Positions 43,855 to 52,207 of a stretch of 53,708 nucleotides of DNA are shown in pieces. How positions within the stretch are numbered: the stretch's first letter is position 1; every line of letters begins with the position of its first letter. The DNA comes from JAFAGX01 sp035623335 (lineage in GTDB: Bacteria > Acidobacteriota > Terriglobia > Terriglobales > Acidobacteriaceae). The notes beneath the pieces were generated by a model, which searched no databases, had not been told where the DNA came from, and saw only the letters and a list, made by a program, of their open reading frames with translations. Where the stretch lies: NCBI GenBank assembly GCA_035623335.1, contig DASPTQ010000282.1, positions 1-53,708 on the forward strand, written 5' to 3'. The translations under genes and the position numbers were made by a program.

Positions 43855-45102
43855 TCATTTCGTCGACGTCGCTTCCCGGACGGCGACCGGAGCCGGCCAG
43901 ATGGCGCTGACAAAGGCCACGGCGTAGACCATTCCGATGATCGAGAAACCAGCCGTCAGATTGAGCTGGGAGACGGCGGCCACCAGAATTGCCAGAATGA
44001 TCTGCAGGGCAGTGCCCATGAAGTAAAACATGTTCTGCACCCGGCCCATGAGGTGTGGCGGTACTTGCTGCATGAGGCTCGTGTTCATGGCAACACCGCT
44101 CACTCCCCGTGCCGATCCCATCACGGCGTAAGCGCAGACGGCAAGGGCAAGCGCAGGAGCCAGCGGGGCCACACTCATGCAGATGGCTAACAGACCCATC
44201 GACACCGCAATGGAACGGCGGGCGCCGAACCTGGCGATCATCCAGGGTGCGTAGAGTACGCTCAAAAAGGCTCCCGTGCCCCAACCGGCGTTGAGCCAGC
44301 CATAGCCGACGGCGCCCGCATGGAAAACCTTGTCGCTCAATGGCGGCGTGACCACCACTCCCGTCATCATCGCGCCCAGGAACAGGGCCCACGAGAGCCC
44401 TATCAGCAACAACTTGCGGTGCCCCGCGAGGAACTTCAGCGCATCGCGCATCTCGCGCACGAAGCGTTCGAGCGCCGTCTCGGCCGCCACAAGATCGGAA
44501 TGCAGTTCGGCAGGGCGCGGCACGACGTGGCGACCGCTGCGTACCGCGAGATAGCAGAGGAAGGAGACCAGGTAGGTCGAGAAATCGATGAGCAACACCC
44601 CGCCCAGCCCGATGTGGTTGTAGACAAAGCCTACGATCGATCCAGCAATGAGCCACCCCCCTTGGATTCCCGCCAGCAGAAAGGTGTTGGCGTGGACGAA
44701 CTCTTCCCCCGGCGTAAGCTCCTGGATCAAGGCCGTAATGGTCGGCCAGAACATCCAAAAACCAGCGGCCACCAGAGTGTTCATCCCATAAAGTTCCCAG
44801 ACTCTGACCCGACCGGCAAAGCTGAGGAGGGAGACCACAAGAATGATGACGGCGCGGGCTGCGTCGAGCATCATGACTAGGCGACGTCGATCCTCGCGAT
44901 CAATGATGACGCCGGTGAAAGGCAGCATCAGCATCGCGGGAAGCGTCTGCAGAACGGCAAAGTTTCCCAGCGCCACTTCCGAGTGAGTAGCCTCGAGAAT
45001 ATACCAGGCAACGGCGGCAGAATTCATGCCGCTGCCGAGCATCGAGATCACGTTGGCGCCAAAGACCAGCCGCAGAGCTCGCTTCTGCAGAATGGAACGC
45101 AT
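43855..45102 (-). CDS. Major facilitator superfamily transporter
   Basis: Inner-membrane exporter or permease, 415 residues and about 12 helices. It begins LRLVFGANVISMLGSGMNSAAVAWYILE and has the loop motif between helices 2-3 LPFTGVIIDREDRRRLV, the usual GxxxDRxxRR-type signature. The family resembles EntS/MFS_3-like exporters. The central cytoplasmic loop (residues 195-220) is charged. Substrate is not predictable from sequence. It is transcribed toward fabI with a 93-bp gap. Confidence 0.87.
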   Translation of the reverse strand: MRSILQKRALRLVFGANVISMLGSGMNSAAVAWYILEATHSEVALGNFAVLQTLPAMLMLPFTGVIIDREDRRRLVMMLDAARAVIILVVSLLSFAGRVRVWELYGMNTLVAAGFWMFWPTITALIQELTPGEEFVHANTFLLAGIQGGWLIAGSIVGFVYNHIGLGGVLLIDFSTYLVSFLCYLAVRSGRHVVPRPAELHSDLVAAETALERFVREMRDALKFLAGHRKLLLIGLSWALFLGAMMTGVVVTPPLSDKVFHAGAVGYGWLNAGWGTGAFLSVLYAPWMIARFGARRSIAVSMGLLAICMSVAPLAPALALAVCAYAVMGSARGVSGVAMNTSLMQQVPPHLMGRVQNMFYFMGTALQIILAILVAAVSQLNLTAGFSIIGMVYAVAFVSAIWPAPVAVREATSTK

Positions 45103-45183
45103 GACCCAATGTAAACAATGGGCACAAAGTCGCCAACTGACGACCGTGGAGATCTCTTGCGGCGGGCTAGACGCCCCCCGGGG

Positions 45184-46440
45184 TCAGACGGGCAACGCCC
45201 TGGGCCTGGGACGTTCTACCTCGGAAAGCAAGAACACAACCAAGATCAGTAACTCGGGCTCGATGGGATGTCGGTATCGTGCTCCGGGAAAGAAAAAGTA
45301 ATAGATAACCGGGTATACCGCGACCAGCCAGAAGAATAACCAGGCCCCCGGTTTCTTCTTCCGCAGCGCCCGGCCCAGCCCCCACAAGGCCAGCACAGAG
45401 GAGGCGAGAAACAGCGAGTTTCGGAAGTCAACCACAGCGGTGCTGTTGGTTGCTTTGACGGTATTATCCCAATAATAGAAAAATCTCTTGAGAGAGATCA
45501 GGAAAAACCGTCCAGGGTGTTCCTCGATCCAGTCGAAGGCCAATCGCCGGCAGCGCGCTTCGTAGGCTTGCTCTCCTAGCCAGCTGTAGGTTTGTAACTC
45601 CAATAGATTCAAGTTAGGCTGCAAGTAAGCCATCAGCCTGCCATCCGCATCAGGACCATTGCCTAAGCGAAGCTCATAGCCGAAGTCATCGCGAATAAAC
45701 ACGAACCGGCCGAACGTGCGGTAGTTTCGTAGCAGCCAGGGAGAAACCACAAGAAAGAAAAGCAGTGACGCCAGGGCCACTCCGCCGAACGAGGATAAAC
45801 CCCGTCTCCGGCGCCGGTGCCAGGCCCAAAGTCCAGAAAAGGGAAGGAAGGAGAGAATCGAAGCATTCGATAAGCTGGCCACGCCCCACAGCAAGCCGAA
45901 AGCCACCCATCCCTTAAAACCCGGCCAGTCCTCGAGTTCGAGGGCACCCAGGAAAATGAGGCTCAGAAGCAGCGGCGTCAGACTCGCGTCCCAGATCCAA
46001 TGCAGAGACCAGTACATGGCATACGGAAGTATGGCCCAAGTCCAGGCTGACCACAGGGCAACCCGCTCGCCCATGGTTTTGCGAGCGATCAGAAATATGG
46101 GGATCGACGTCAAGGCCGTACATAGACTGTTGAAGGAGAGCAAGACCCAAGCCGAGCGGTCGGAATAGATGCCGAATATCTTGAACACTCCCCCAATGAG
46201 ATACGGGTAAAGCGGGGGCTCCCAAGCAGTCGGACCGGTCGAGCCACCGTAGGGATTGCCGAACCCGCGGCCGGCAGCGATCGACTCTCCGATGCGGCCC
46301 ATCTCCCAACCGTATCCGAAGTGATTGTCGTCGTCTCGAAAACGGTAGAGATGGAAGACTCCCAGGACAACGATGTGCAATGCGAACGAGACCACGACCA
46401 TCGAGACCAGCTGGGTACGCACCTTATTGACCCGGGGCAT
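45184..46440 (-). CDS. ArnT/PMT-like membrane glycosyltransferase (GT39/GT83-type)
   Basis: Polytopic protein of 418 residues predicted to move a sugar from a polyprenyl-phosphate donor on the outer face of the membrane. Family landmarks are the first periplasmic loop with acidic residues (RFRDDDNHFGYGWEMGRIGESIAAG and STGPTAWEPPLYPYLIGGVFKIFG) and about 10-11 helices. An in-frame start at 46713 would extend into the adjacent GT2 gene, so ATG 46440 is chosen. It lies 35 bp behind the GT2 gene, which could make its lipid-linked sugar. Confidence 0.8.
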   Translation of the reverse strand: MPRVNKVRTQLVSMVVVSFALHIVVLGVFHLYRFRDDDNHFGYGWEMGRIGESIAAGRGFGNPYGGSTGPTAWEPPLYPYLIGGVFKIFGIYSDRSAWVLLSFNSLCTALTSIPIFLIARKTMGERVALWSAWTWAILPYAMYWSLHWIWDASLTPLLLSLIFLGALELEDWPGFKGWVAFGLLWGVASLSNASILSFLPFSGLWAWHRRRRRGLSSFGGVALASLLFFLVVSPWLLRNYRTFGRFVFIRDDFGYELRLGNGPDADGRLMAYLQPNLNLLELQTYSWLGEQAYEARCRRLAFDWIEEHPGRFFLISLKRFFYYWDNTVKATNSTAVVDFRNSLFLASSVLALWGLGRALRKKKPGAWLFFWLVAVYPVIYYFFFPGARYRHPIEPELLILVVFLLSEVERPRPRALPV

Positions 46441-46475
46441 CGGTCGGAAACGCTTCGCCAGTGCCGGAGCTTCGT

Positions 46476-47312
46476 TCAACGGGGTGGCAGACGACAGAAG
46501 GTTATGGCAAAGGGAGAGGTCTTGTCGGGCTCGGAGGCGTAACACAGCGTCTGCCGGCTGGCGAAGCGCAACCGCAGAAGAGTCCAGATCGCCATCCAGC
46601 CGTCTCGATGGCGCAGTTTCTTGCCCTCCTCCCGGCTTCGCGGTCGATAGGAGATGGGAACCTCCCAGATCTTTTCTCCCAAACGGCAGAGCTTTGCCGT
46701 CACTTCCGGACAAAATTCAAAACGCGTGCACTCGAGAGGAATAGTCTCGAGTAGGGAGCGGCGAAACGCCTTGTAGCAGGTCGCCTCGTCATGAATACCC
46801 GCGCCATACAGCAGATTCACCATCCCGGTTAGCAACTTAGCTCCCCAATAGAACCGGAGGCCTCGCTCGGGACGATCGGGACGCACCCCGTAGACCACAT
46901 TGGCCTGACCTCGCTCGAGAGGCTCGAGCAGTCGAGGATAGTCCTGCGGGTCGTACTCGAGATCGGAGTCCTGGATGAGAATGTAGGTTCCGCGCGCGTA
47001 TCGGAGGGCGGTACGGATGGCCGCCCCCTTCCCGCAGTTCTTCTCATGGAAAAGAATCGTGACTCCATGGCTTGGAGGCATAGCGAGTAATTTCTCGCGC
47101 GTCCCGTCGGTCGAGCCGTCATCGACGACCACGATTTCCTTCTGAACCGGAGCAGCGCTGATGGCTTCGAGCAGCTCGTCGAGATGGAGTGCCTCGTTAT
47201 AGACGGGTACGATCACCGACAGAACGGGGTTCGCCGGCATAGCCTGATTTCCCTCGGCCTGCTTTCCTCTGGCCTCGCCAGGTTGAGGCATCGTCGTTGC
47301 CGCAAAACTCAT
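46476..47312 (-). CDS. Family 2 glycosyltransferase (polyprenyl-phosphate sugar synthase type)
   Basis: GT-A enzyme of 278 residues that probably loads a sugar from a nucleotide donor onto polyprenyl phosphate. Motifs are LSVIVPVYNEALHLDEL, VVVDDGSTDGTREKL, and the metal-binding DxD in QDSDLEYDPQDY. A short ATG upstream region (residues 1-24) may not be translated; ATG 47240 is a possible start. No membrane helices are evident, so it is peripheral. Its product may serve the membrane glycosyltransferase downstream. Confidence 0.85.
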   Translation of the reverse strand: MSFAATTMPQPGEARGKQAEGNQAMPANPVLSVIVPVYNEALHLDELLEAISAAPVQKEIVVVDDGSTDGTREKLLAMPPSHGVTILFHEKNCGKGAAIRTALRYARGTYILIQDSDLEYDPQDYPRLLEPLERGQANVVYGVRPDRPERGLRFYWGAKLLTGMVNLLYGAGIHDEATCYKAFRRSLLETIPLECTRFEFCPEVTAKLCRLGEKIWEVPISYRPRSREEGKKLRHRDGWMAIWTLLRLRFASRQTLCYASEPDKTSPFAITFCRLPPR

Positions 47313-47555
47313 GTTTATGAAAGGAATAGACCTGATTTTATCACGCGAATCCGCACCAGGAGCCGGTTGTGTCGCTCCCGGCGGCAGAGGATTGATTCGT
47401 GGAAGCCGGAAGCGGCGATGACCACGTAGCAGGCATAGATCTAGATCGCCCTGGTGCGGACCGTGAGCTGACTCCCCGTAGTGTGACTCTTGGATCTAGG
47501 CTTGCAACCGGCTCGATTCGGAGCTAGGATTCGGCGCGAAACGCTGGAGGCGATT

Positions 47556-48692
47556 ATGCAACGAGCGTGTTGGTTCTCCCTGGGTTTGTTGGTTTGCCTG
47601 GCTTGCCGATTAGCCCCTGCCCAAATCGACAGGATCGTGATTCCGGCTGGCACCCCTGAGGATCAGGCACTGAGTCAAATCTCGAACGAGCAGGATCCCC
47701 AAAAGAAAATTGCGATGTATGAAGATTTTCTCCAGAAGTTTTCCACCAATCCAGCCGCGGTCGCCTACGGAAACTGGCAGTTGTCGCAAACCTACCAAAC
47801 GGCTGGAGATCTCGCGAAGGCTCTCTCCTACGGCGATAAGGCACTGGCTGCTTCTCCGCGAAATCTGGATATCCTGGTGTCGGAAACCGGCATCGCACAG
47901 CAACTGAAGGACAATGCCAAGGTAATCGCCTACACCACCAAGGGTGGCGAGATCTATAACTCCATCGACAAGCAGAAGAAGCCCGAAGGGGAGGACGAGC
48001 AGCAGTTTCAATCTCGGGTGCAGGAAGAAAAGACCTCCGCCAAGGGCTCCTATGAGTTTCTGGAAGCGGCTGCTTTCAACGCGATTGCCGATGAGCACGA
48101 TTCCAAGAAGCGTATGGACTACATTGAGCGCTTCACCCCAGCCTTTCCGGATTCACGCTTTCAAGAACCTGTCGCATCCTACGCCATGATGGCCTTAGCG
48201 GAGCTGAAGGACACCCCTCGACTCATAGCCTACGGCGAGAAAACCTTGGCGACCAATCCCAATAGTTTGCCCACCTTACTGCTCATGGCCAACACCTATG
48301 TCGACGATCCCAAACCGGGGAGCGTGAATGAGGCGATCCGCTACGCCCAGAAGGCGATCGAGGTAGCCAAGGCGGACGCACCCGATGCCGACAGCAAGCG
48401 CAAGATGTCGGCCGGAGTCGCCCATTCTACCCTGGGGTATGCGCTGATGAAGCAGAACAAAACACCATCCGCGGTTGTCGAGTTGAAAGCGGCCACCACC
48501 CTGCTCAAGGGGCTAGACGCTCAGTCCTATGCGATTGCTATGTACCGCCTGGGCTTCGCGTATGCCAAGCTGAACAAGGTAACCGAAGCGCGAGAAGTCT
48601 TGACTGAAGTCGTAAAGATGCCAGGGCCGGTGCAGCAACCGGCGCAGGATTTGCTGGCTAAGGTCAATGCCGCCCGGGCGAAAGAGAAATAG
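47556..48692 (+). CDS. Exported tetratricopeptide-repeat protein
   Basis: 378 residues from ATG 47556, which has GGAGG 5 nt upstream. Signal peptide WFSLGLLVCLACRLAPA is followed by helical TPR-like units: AVAYGNWQLSQTYQTAGDLAKALSYGDKALAASP, EAIRYAQKAIEVAKADAPD, and IAMYRLGFAYAKLNKVTEAREVLTEVV. TPR arrays mediate protein contacts, here outside the cytoplasm. The function is unknown. An in-frame start at 47490 is less likely because no signal peptide would then begin the protein. Confidence 0.8.
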   Translation: MQRACWFSLGLLVCLACRLAPAQIDRIVIPAGTPEDQALSQISNEQDPQKKIAMYEDFLQKFSTNPAAVAYGNWQLSQTYQTAGDLAKALSYGDKALAASPRNLDILVSETGIAQQLKDNAKVIAYTTKGGEIYNSIDKQKKPEGEDEQQFQSRVQEEKTSAKGSYEFLEAAAFNAIADEHDSKKRMDYIERFTPAFPDSRFQEPVASYAMMALAELKDTPRLIAYGEKTLATNPNSLPTLLLMANTYVDDPKPGSVNEAIRYAQKAIEVAKADAPDADSKRKMSAGVAHSTLGYALMKQNKTPSAVVELKAATTLLKGLDAQSYAIAMYRLGFAYAKLNKVTEAREVLTEVVKMPGPVQQPAQDLLAKVNAARAKEK

Positions 48693-48766
48693 TAGTGGCG
48701 GCTTGAGGTTGGCGGTGCTGCCTTAAAGGCTCCCAATCGAGTCCGCCGCCGGGTAGTCACTCGCGA

Positions 48767-49351
48767 TCATCGCGGCCTCACCAGGTCGGCCGCGAGCATG
48801 TTGGCTTTGCTGGCCAGATTATAGGCGCGCTCCACATCTCCTTTGCTGACAGCCACTTTGGCTTGATCCATGTAACTCTTGATCTGTTTCACCGTGTCTT
48901 GCTGGCTGCCGTTCAGCTGTCGTGGAGCAATCTGTTTCAAGTTGGCGTCGGTCGAGGATAACAGTTGATTGGTGTTCTGCAGTTTCTGCGACGCCTGTTG
49001 ATCGCTCATACCCGGCGAGATGGCAACTTTGGCGTCACCTGTTCCACCGTTGCGCACCACCGTCTTGGTCGGCTCTCCCGACACGGAGTTGTCAGGGGGA
49101 GGAGGAGGAGGGTGCCGCTTGCGCCTGGGGGGAACGTCCGCGGTACATGCAGGCTTGACCGAGGTGGAGTCGGTAGAGGCGGAGCATGGCTTTGAGGCAG
49201 GGGCAGCTGTCGGCTTTGTATGGTCGCCAGAAGAGCCTGTCTCCCGCTCGGCCTGCGAATGCGTGGACTCCTGAGGCTGTCCTGCCTGCCCTTGTGCCGA
49301 AATCGCGGCCAGCAGTACAGCTGAGATTCGAAGCTTGAGGACCAGAGCCAT
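48767..49351 (-). CDS. Exported Pro/Ser-rich protein with a helical C-terminal domain
   Basis: 194 residues. A signal peptide (KLRISAVLLAAISAQGQA) is followed by a low-complexity stretch with several cysteines and the run RRKRHPPPPPP (residues 76-86), and a C-terminal helical domain (KLQNTNQLLSSTDANLKQIAP, QQDTVKQIKSYMDQAKVAVSKGDVERAYNLASKANML). This architecture, a disordered anchor and a helical head, recalls small periplasmic repeat proteins. No function can be assigned. It converges with the TPR gene. Confidence 0.6.
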   Translation of the reverse strand: MALVLKLRISAVLLAAISAQGQAGQPQESTHSQAERETGSSGDHTKPTAAPASKPCSASTDSTSVKPACTADVPPRRKRHPPPPPPDNSVSGEPTKTVVRNGGTGDAKVAISPGMSDQQASQKLQNTNQLLSSTDANLKQIAPRQLNGSQQDTVKQIKSYMDQAKVAVSKGDVERAYNLASKANMLAADLVRPR

Positions 49352-49811
49352 GCTGGGTGATCACAGGGGGAGTACCCGGTGAACTAAATTGTATCGCTGG
49401 ATGGACCATCCGGCACGTCCTCAATTTGTTTTATTGCACCTAGGGAAATGCCAGCTCGCAAGAGGTCAAAGAAGCAACGAGATAACCACCGGGAGGCGTC
49501 GAACCTCCTCCTTTCGTACTAGCACCCTCGCGCCACTCGAAAAGCTTTTACCCGGAGATACCGACTCGCGAGGCTAACCGTCTTCGACTACGCTCAATAC
49601 CTTCTTTTGATCGCCCGGTGCCAAGGCAATGAGTCGACCGCCAAGGTTGCTCGAGCTTCAGCCGTCTTGGAGCCCTCACCAGTATGGCCGCCGGCCCGAG
49701 ACGGGTTCTTTTGGGCTCCCGGACGGTTGCCCTCGTGCGCTGGATCGCGACTGGCAGCGTTTGAGCCGCGATCTGTATACTGGCGGGTTGTTCTCGGAGG
49801 GCCCCCTGGAT
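49352..49811. other. Divergent intergenic region
   Basis: Between the Pro-rich exported protein (minus) and the DUF885 gene (plus). A frame continuous with the DUF885 gene runs back to ATG 49629, but its translation is unlike protein and would precede the signal peptide, so it is treated as upstream non-coding. No other gene seen. Confidence 0.4.
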
Positions 49812-51614
49812 TTGCTGCGCGTAGTTCCCTCTCTGCTGCTTACAACCGTTCTCATGGGGCAAACATCCCCGAATGCCGGCGAATCGACATTCCTCAAACT
49901 CGCGGAGCAGTTCGTTCACGAATCCCTGGCTCTGTCGCCGGCCACAGCTTCCCAGGCCGGCTATCACAAGCACAAGGATCCGCAGACGGGAAAAATCATC
50001 GAACTCGATGCCGAACTCGACGACGTAAGTCCGGACGGGATGGCCACACTCCGCCGCTTTTATGAGGACTGGCGCGGGCGGTTTCCGCAGACGTCACTCG
50101 GGATGGAAGAGGCCACGGATCTGCGGCTGATTAAGGACCAGATCGATCTCAACTTGCTCGAGCTCGACCAAATCCAGAACTACAAGCACAATCCCACGAT
50201 TTACGTCGAACTGCTCGGCGGCGCCCTGTTTCAGCCGCTCACCGACCAGTACGCCCCCAAGGACGTGCGGCTGGGACACATTCTGTCGCGCATCTCCCAA
50301 ATTCCCCGCTTCCTCGATCAGGCGAAAGAACAACTGGTTGATGCGGATCCTATCTTCATCAAGGTAGCGGTCGAGGAGAACCGCGGCAATGTGGACCTGA
50401 TTGAGAGCGCCATCGCGAAGGAGATCCCGGCCGGCGACCTAATAGCGCGTTTTGAGAAGGTGGCACCGCCAGCGGTGAAAGCCTTGCAAGATTTCTCTGC
50501 ATGGCTGGAGAACGACTTGGCGAAGCAGCCCACGACCCGCACGTGGCGGCTGGGCAAGGAACTCTATGCGCAGAAATTCCGCCTGGTGATGGAAACGGCG
50601 GTCACGCCAGAGCAGGTGCTTGCCGATGCCGAACAACAGCTTCACAACGTTCGCGCGGAAATGTTGAAACTCGCCCTGCCCCTGCACCAACAAATGTATC
50701 CCGGTCACGGCAATCATGCTGATTTGAAGGGGCGCGATCGCGAGAACCAGATTATCGGCGAGGTACTCCAGAAAATCGCCGATCAACATCCCACGCCCCC
50801 TGAGCTGATGGACGTCGTGAAGAAGGACGTCGCCACGATCGCACAATTCGTCCGCGACAAGAAAATCGTGAGCCTGGGCTCGCTCGGGAACCTGAAAGTC
50901 ATTCCTACACCGCCGTTCATGCGCGGCATTTATTCGGTCGCCGGGTTCCACGCCGCACCTCCTCTCGATCCCGATGCCGAAGCGCAGTACTGGGTAACTC
51001 CCATCCCGCCGGGCACACCGGAGGCGGTCGCGGAGTCGAAGCTGCGCGAGTACAACAACTGGGTGCTGCAGTGGTTGACGATCCACGAGGCCCTGCCGGG
51101 TCACTATGTGCAGTTCGAACACGCGAACCAGGTGCAACCGGTCACGCGGCGACTGGTGCGCGCCTTGTATGGTAATGGGCCCTACGTGGAAGGGTGGGCC
51201 GAGTACGCAGCCCAGGTGATGATGTACCAGGGATTCGCCGACGGCGATCCTCGCTATCGAATCAGCTATCTAAAAGTGTGGCTGCGGGCAATCGCCAATG
51301 CCGTTCTCGATGTCCGCATGCAAACCATGAACATGACCGACCAGGACGCGCTCGAGCTCATGGAGAAGCAGGCGTTTCAGACCCAGTCGGAGGCCGAAGG
51401 GAAACTGCAGCGTGCCAAGCTGAGTTCAACCCAACTGCCGACGTATTTTGTCGGAAATCGGGACTGGTGGCGGCTACGAAAAAAGTATGAAGCTGCCAAG
51501 GGGCCGAGCTTCAACCTAAAGGAGTTCCACGATCGAGCGCTCGATGAGGGCCCAATCCCGCTCGAGGACCTTGAGAAGATCTTGCTGCCGGAACGAGCCG
51601 GCGTGTCGCCGTAA
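49812..51614 (+). CDS. DUF885 family secreted metallohydrolase
   Basis: Predicted exported zinc hydrolase, 600 residues from TTG 49812, where GGAGG lies about 10 nt upstream and a short signal peptide (LRVVPSLLLTTVLMG) begins. The zinc-binding HEALPGH motif is at residues 425-431, followed by YVQFEHANQ. DUF885 proteins are thought to be peptidases or amidases; the nearby ridA may only be a neighbour. If ATG 49629 were used, 61 residues without secretion signal would precede. Confidence 0.85.
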   Translation: MLRVVPSLLLTTVLMGQTSPNAGESTFLKLAEQFVHESLALSPATASQAGYHKHKDPQTGKIIELDAELDDVSPDGMATLRRFYEDWRGRFPQTSLGMEEATDLRLIKDQIDLNLLELDQIQNYKHNPTIYVELLGGALFQPLTDQYAPKDVRLGHILSRISQIPRFLDQAKEQLVDADPIFIKVAVEENRGNVDLIESAIAKEIPAGDLIARFEKVAPPAVKALQDFSAWLENDLAKQPTTRTWRLGKELYAQKFRLVMETAVTPEQVLADAEQQLHNVRAEMLKLALPLHQQMYPGHGNHADLKGRDRENQIIGEVLQKIADQHPTPPELMDVVKKDVATIAQFVRDKKIVSLGSLGNLKVIPTPPFMRGIYSVAGFHAAPPLDPDAEAQYWVTPIPPGTPEAVAESKLREYNNWVLQWLTIHEALPGHYVQFEHANQVQPVTRRLVRALYGNGPYVEGWAEYAAQVMMYQGFADGDPRYRISYLKVWLRAIANAVLDVRMQTMNMTDQDALELMEKQAFQTQSEAEGKLQRAKLSSTQLPTYFVGNRDWWRLRKKYEAAKGPSFNLKEFHDRALDEGPIPLEDLEKILLPERAGVSP

Positions 51615-51718
51615 CCGGATGCGCAATGTCAGTATCCTATCGTTAACGAGCGAATCCCTTCCCCTGATCGAACTCGTCGCGACATCACAGCCAGGCAGAA
51701 GGCCGAGGAGAAGACAAG

Positions 51719-51991
51719 ATGGCCAAACATGTAATTCAGACCGAGCGTGGCGCGCCCCCGCGCGGAGCCTACTCCCAGGGCTGGAGAGCCGGGGATTTCG
51801 TCTTCGTGACTGGAACGGGTCCCATCGACCCGGCGACCGGAGAGCTGGTCGGCGACAGCATTGAAAAGCAGACGGAACAGACCATCGATAACATCGCCGC
51901 CATCCTTGCGGCCGACGGCGCTTCCTTAAGCGATGTGGTCAAGGTTAATGTACATCTCTGTCTTTTAGGGCCTGCGGCCCGCGAAACTTGA
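51719..51991 (+). pseudogene. ridA: RidA-family protein, 3' end lost at an IS junction
   Basis: N-terminal two-thirds of a RidA/YjgF deaminase, which hydrolyses reactive enamine intermediates. Family residues are AYSQGWRAGDFVFVTGTGPIDPATGEL and IAAILAADGASLSDVVKVNVHL. After L the reading continues for only ten residues of non-homologous sequence (CLLGPAARET) to TGA 51991. The Arg and Glu of the active site in the last third are missing, so the product would be inactive. GGAG upstream of ATG 51719 is intact, so decay is recent. The junction is near 51956-51963. Confidence 0.8.
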
Positions 51992-52207
51992 TGAAAATCA
52001 CTCGGGGTTGTGCAGAATGGGAGAGGTTCGGAGCGGCAAGGCCGACGTCGCATTGGAGAAGTCAAAGCTGCATCTCTGTCTGGCCTGGAGCTTGCGTGGT
52101 TGAGCGAATGAATGGGCATTGTCTCTCTCCCAGTGGGAGCGGCGATAGCCTGTGACCCTGCATAAGGTAACTTTTGGCATGCTCTCCGCTCCCGCCAGGA
52201 GGAGCCT
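51964..52207 (+). ncRNA. Candidate IS110 bridge RNA region
   Basis: Non-coding stretch ahead of the transposase, the place where IS110-group bridge RNAs are encoded. Hairpin GGGCC/GGCCC (51968-51972, 51976-51980) lies at its left edge and CTCCC/GGGAG (52127-52131, 52135-52139) inside. CATCTCTGTCT (52071-52081) repeats the sequence at the ridA junction (51953-51963), as a target guide would. CCTGCATAA (52157-52165) matches CCAGCATAA at the right end (53492-53500) in 8 of 9 positions, a possible donor guide. Transcription is not shown. Confidence 0.45.
52181..52205 (+). promoter_or_regulatory. Hairpin covering the transposase ribosome site
   Basis: GCTCTCC (52181-52187) can pair with GGAGGAGC (52198-52205), with one bulged G and a 10-nt loop. 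GGAGGAG at 52198-52204 is the ribosome site for ATG 52208, so the hairpin could lower transposase translation. Confidence 0.45.

Noticed and set aside
49629..49811. N-terminal extension of the DUF885 protein
   Set aside because: It would put 61 non-protein-like residues before a clear signal peptide; TTG 49812 has a ribosome site at acceptable distance.
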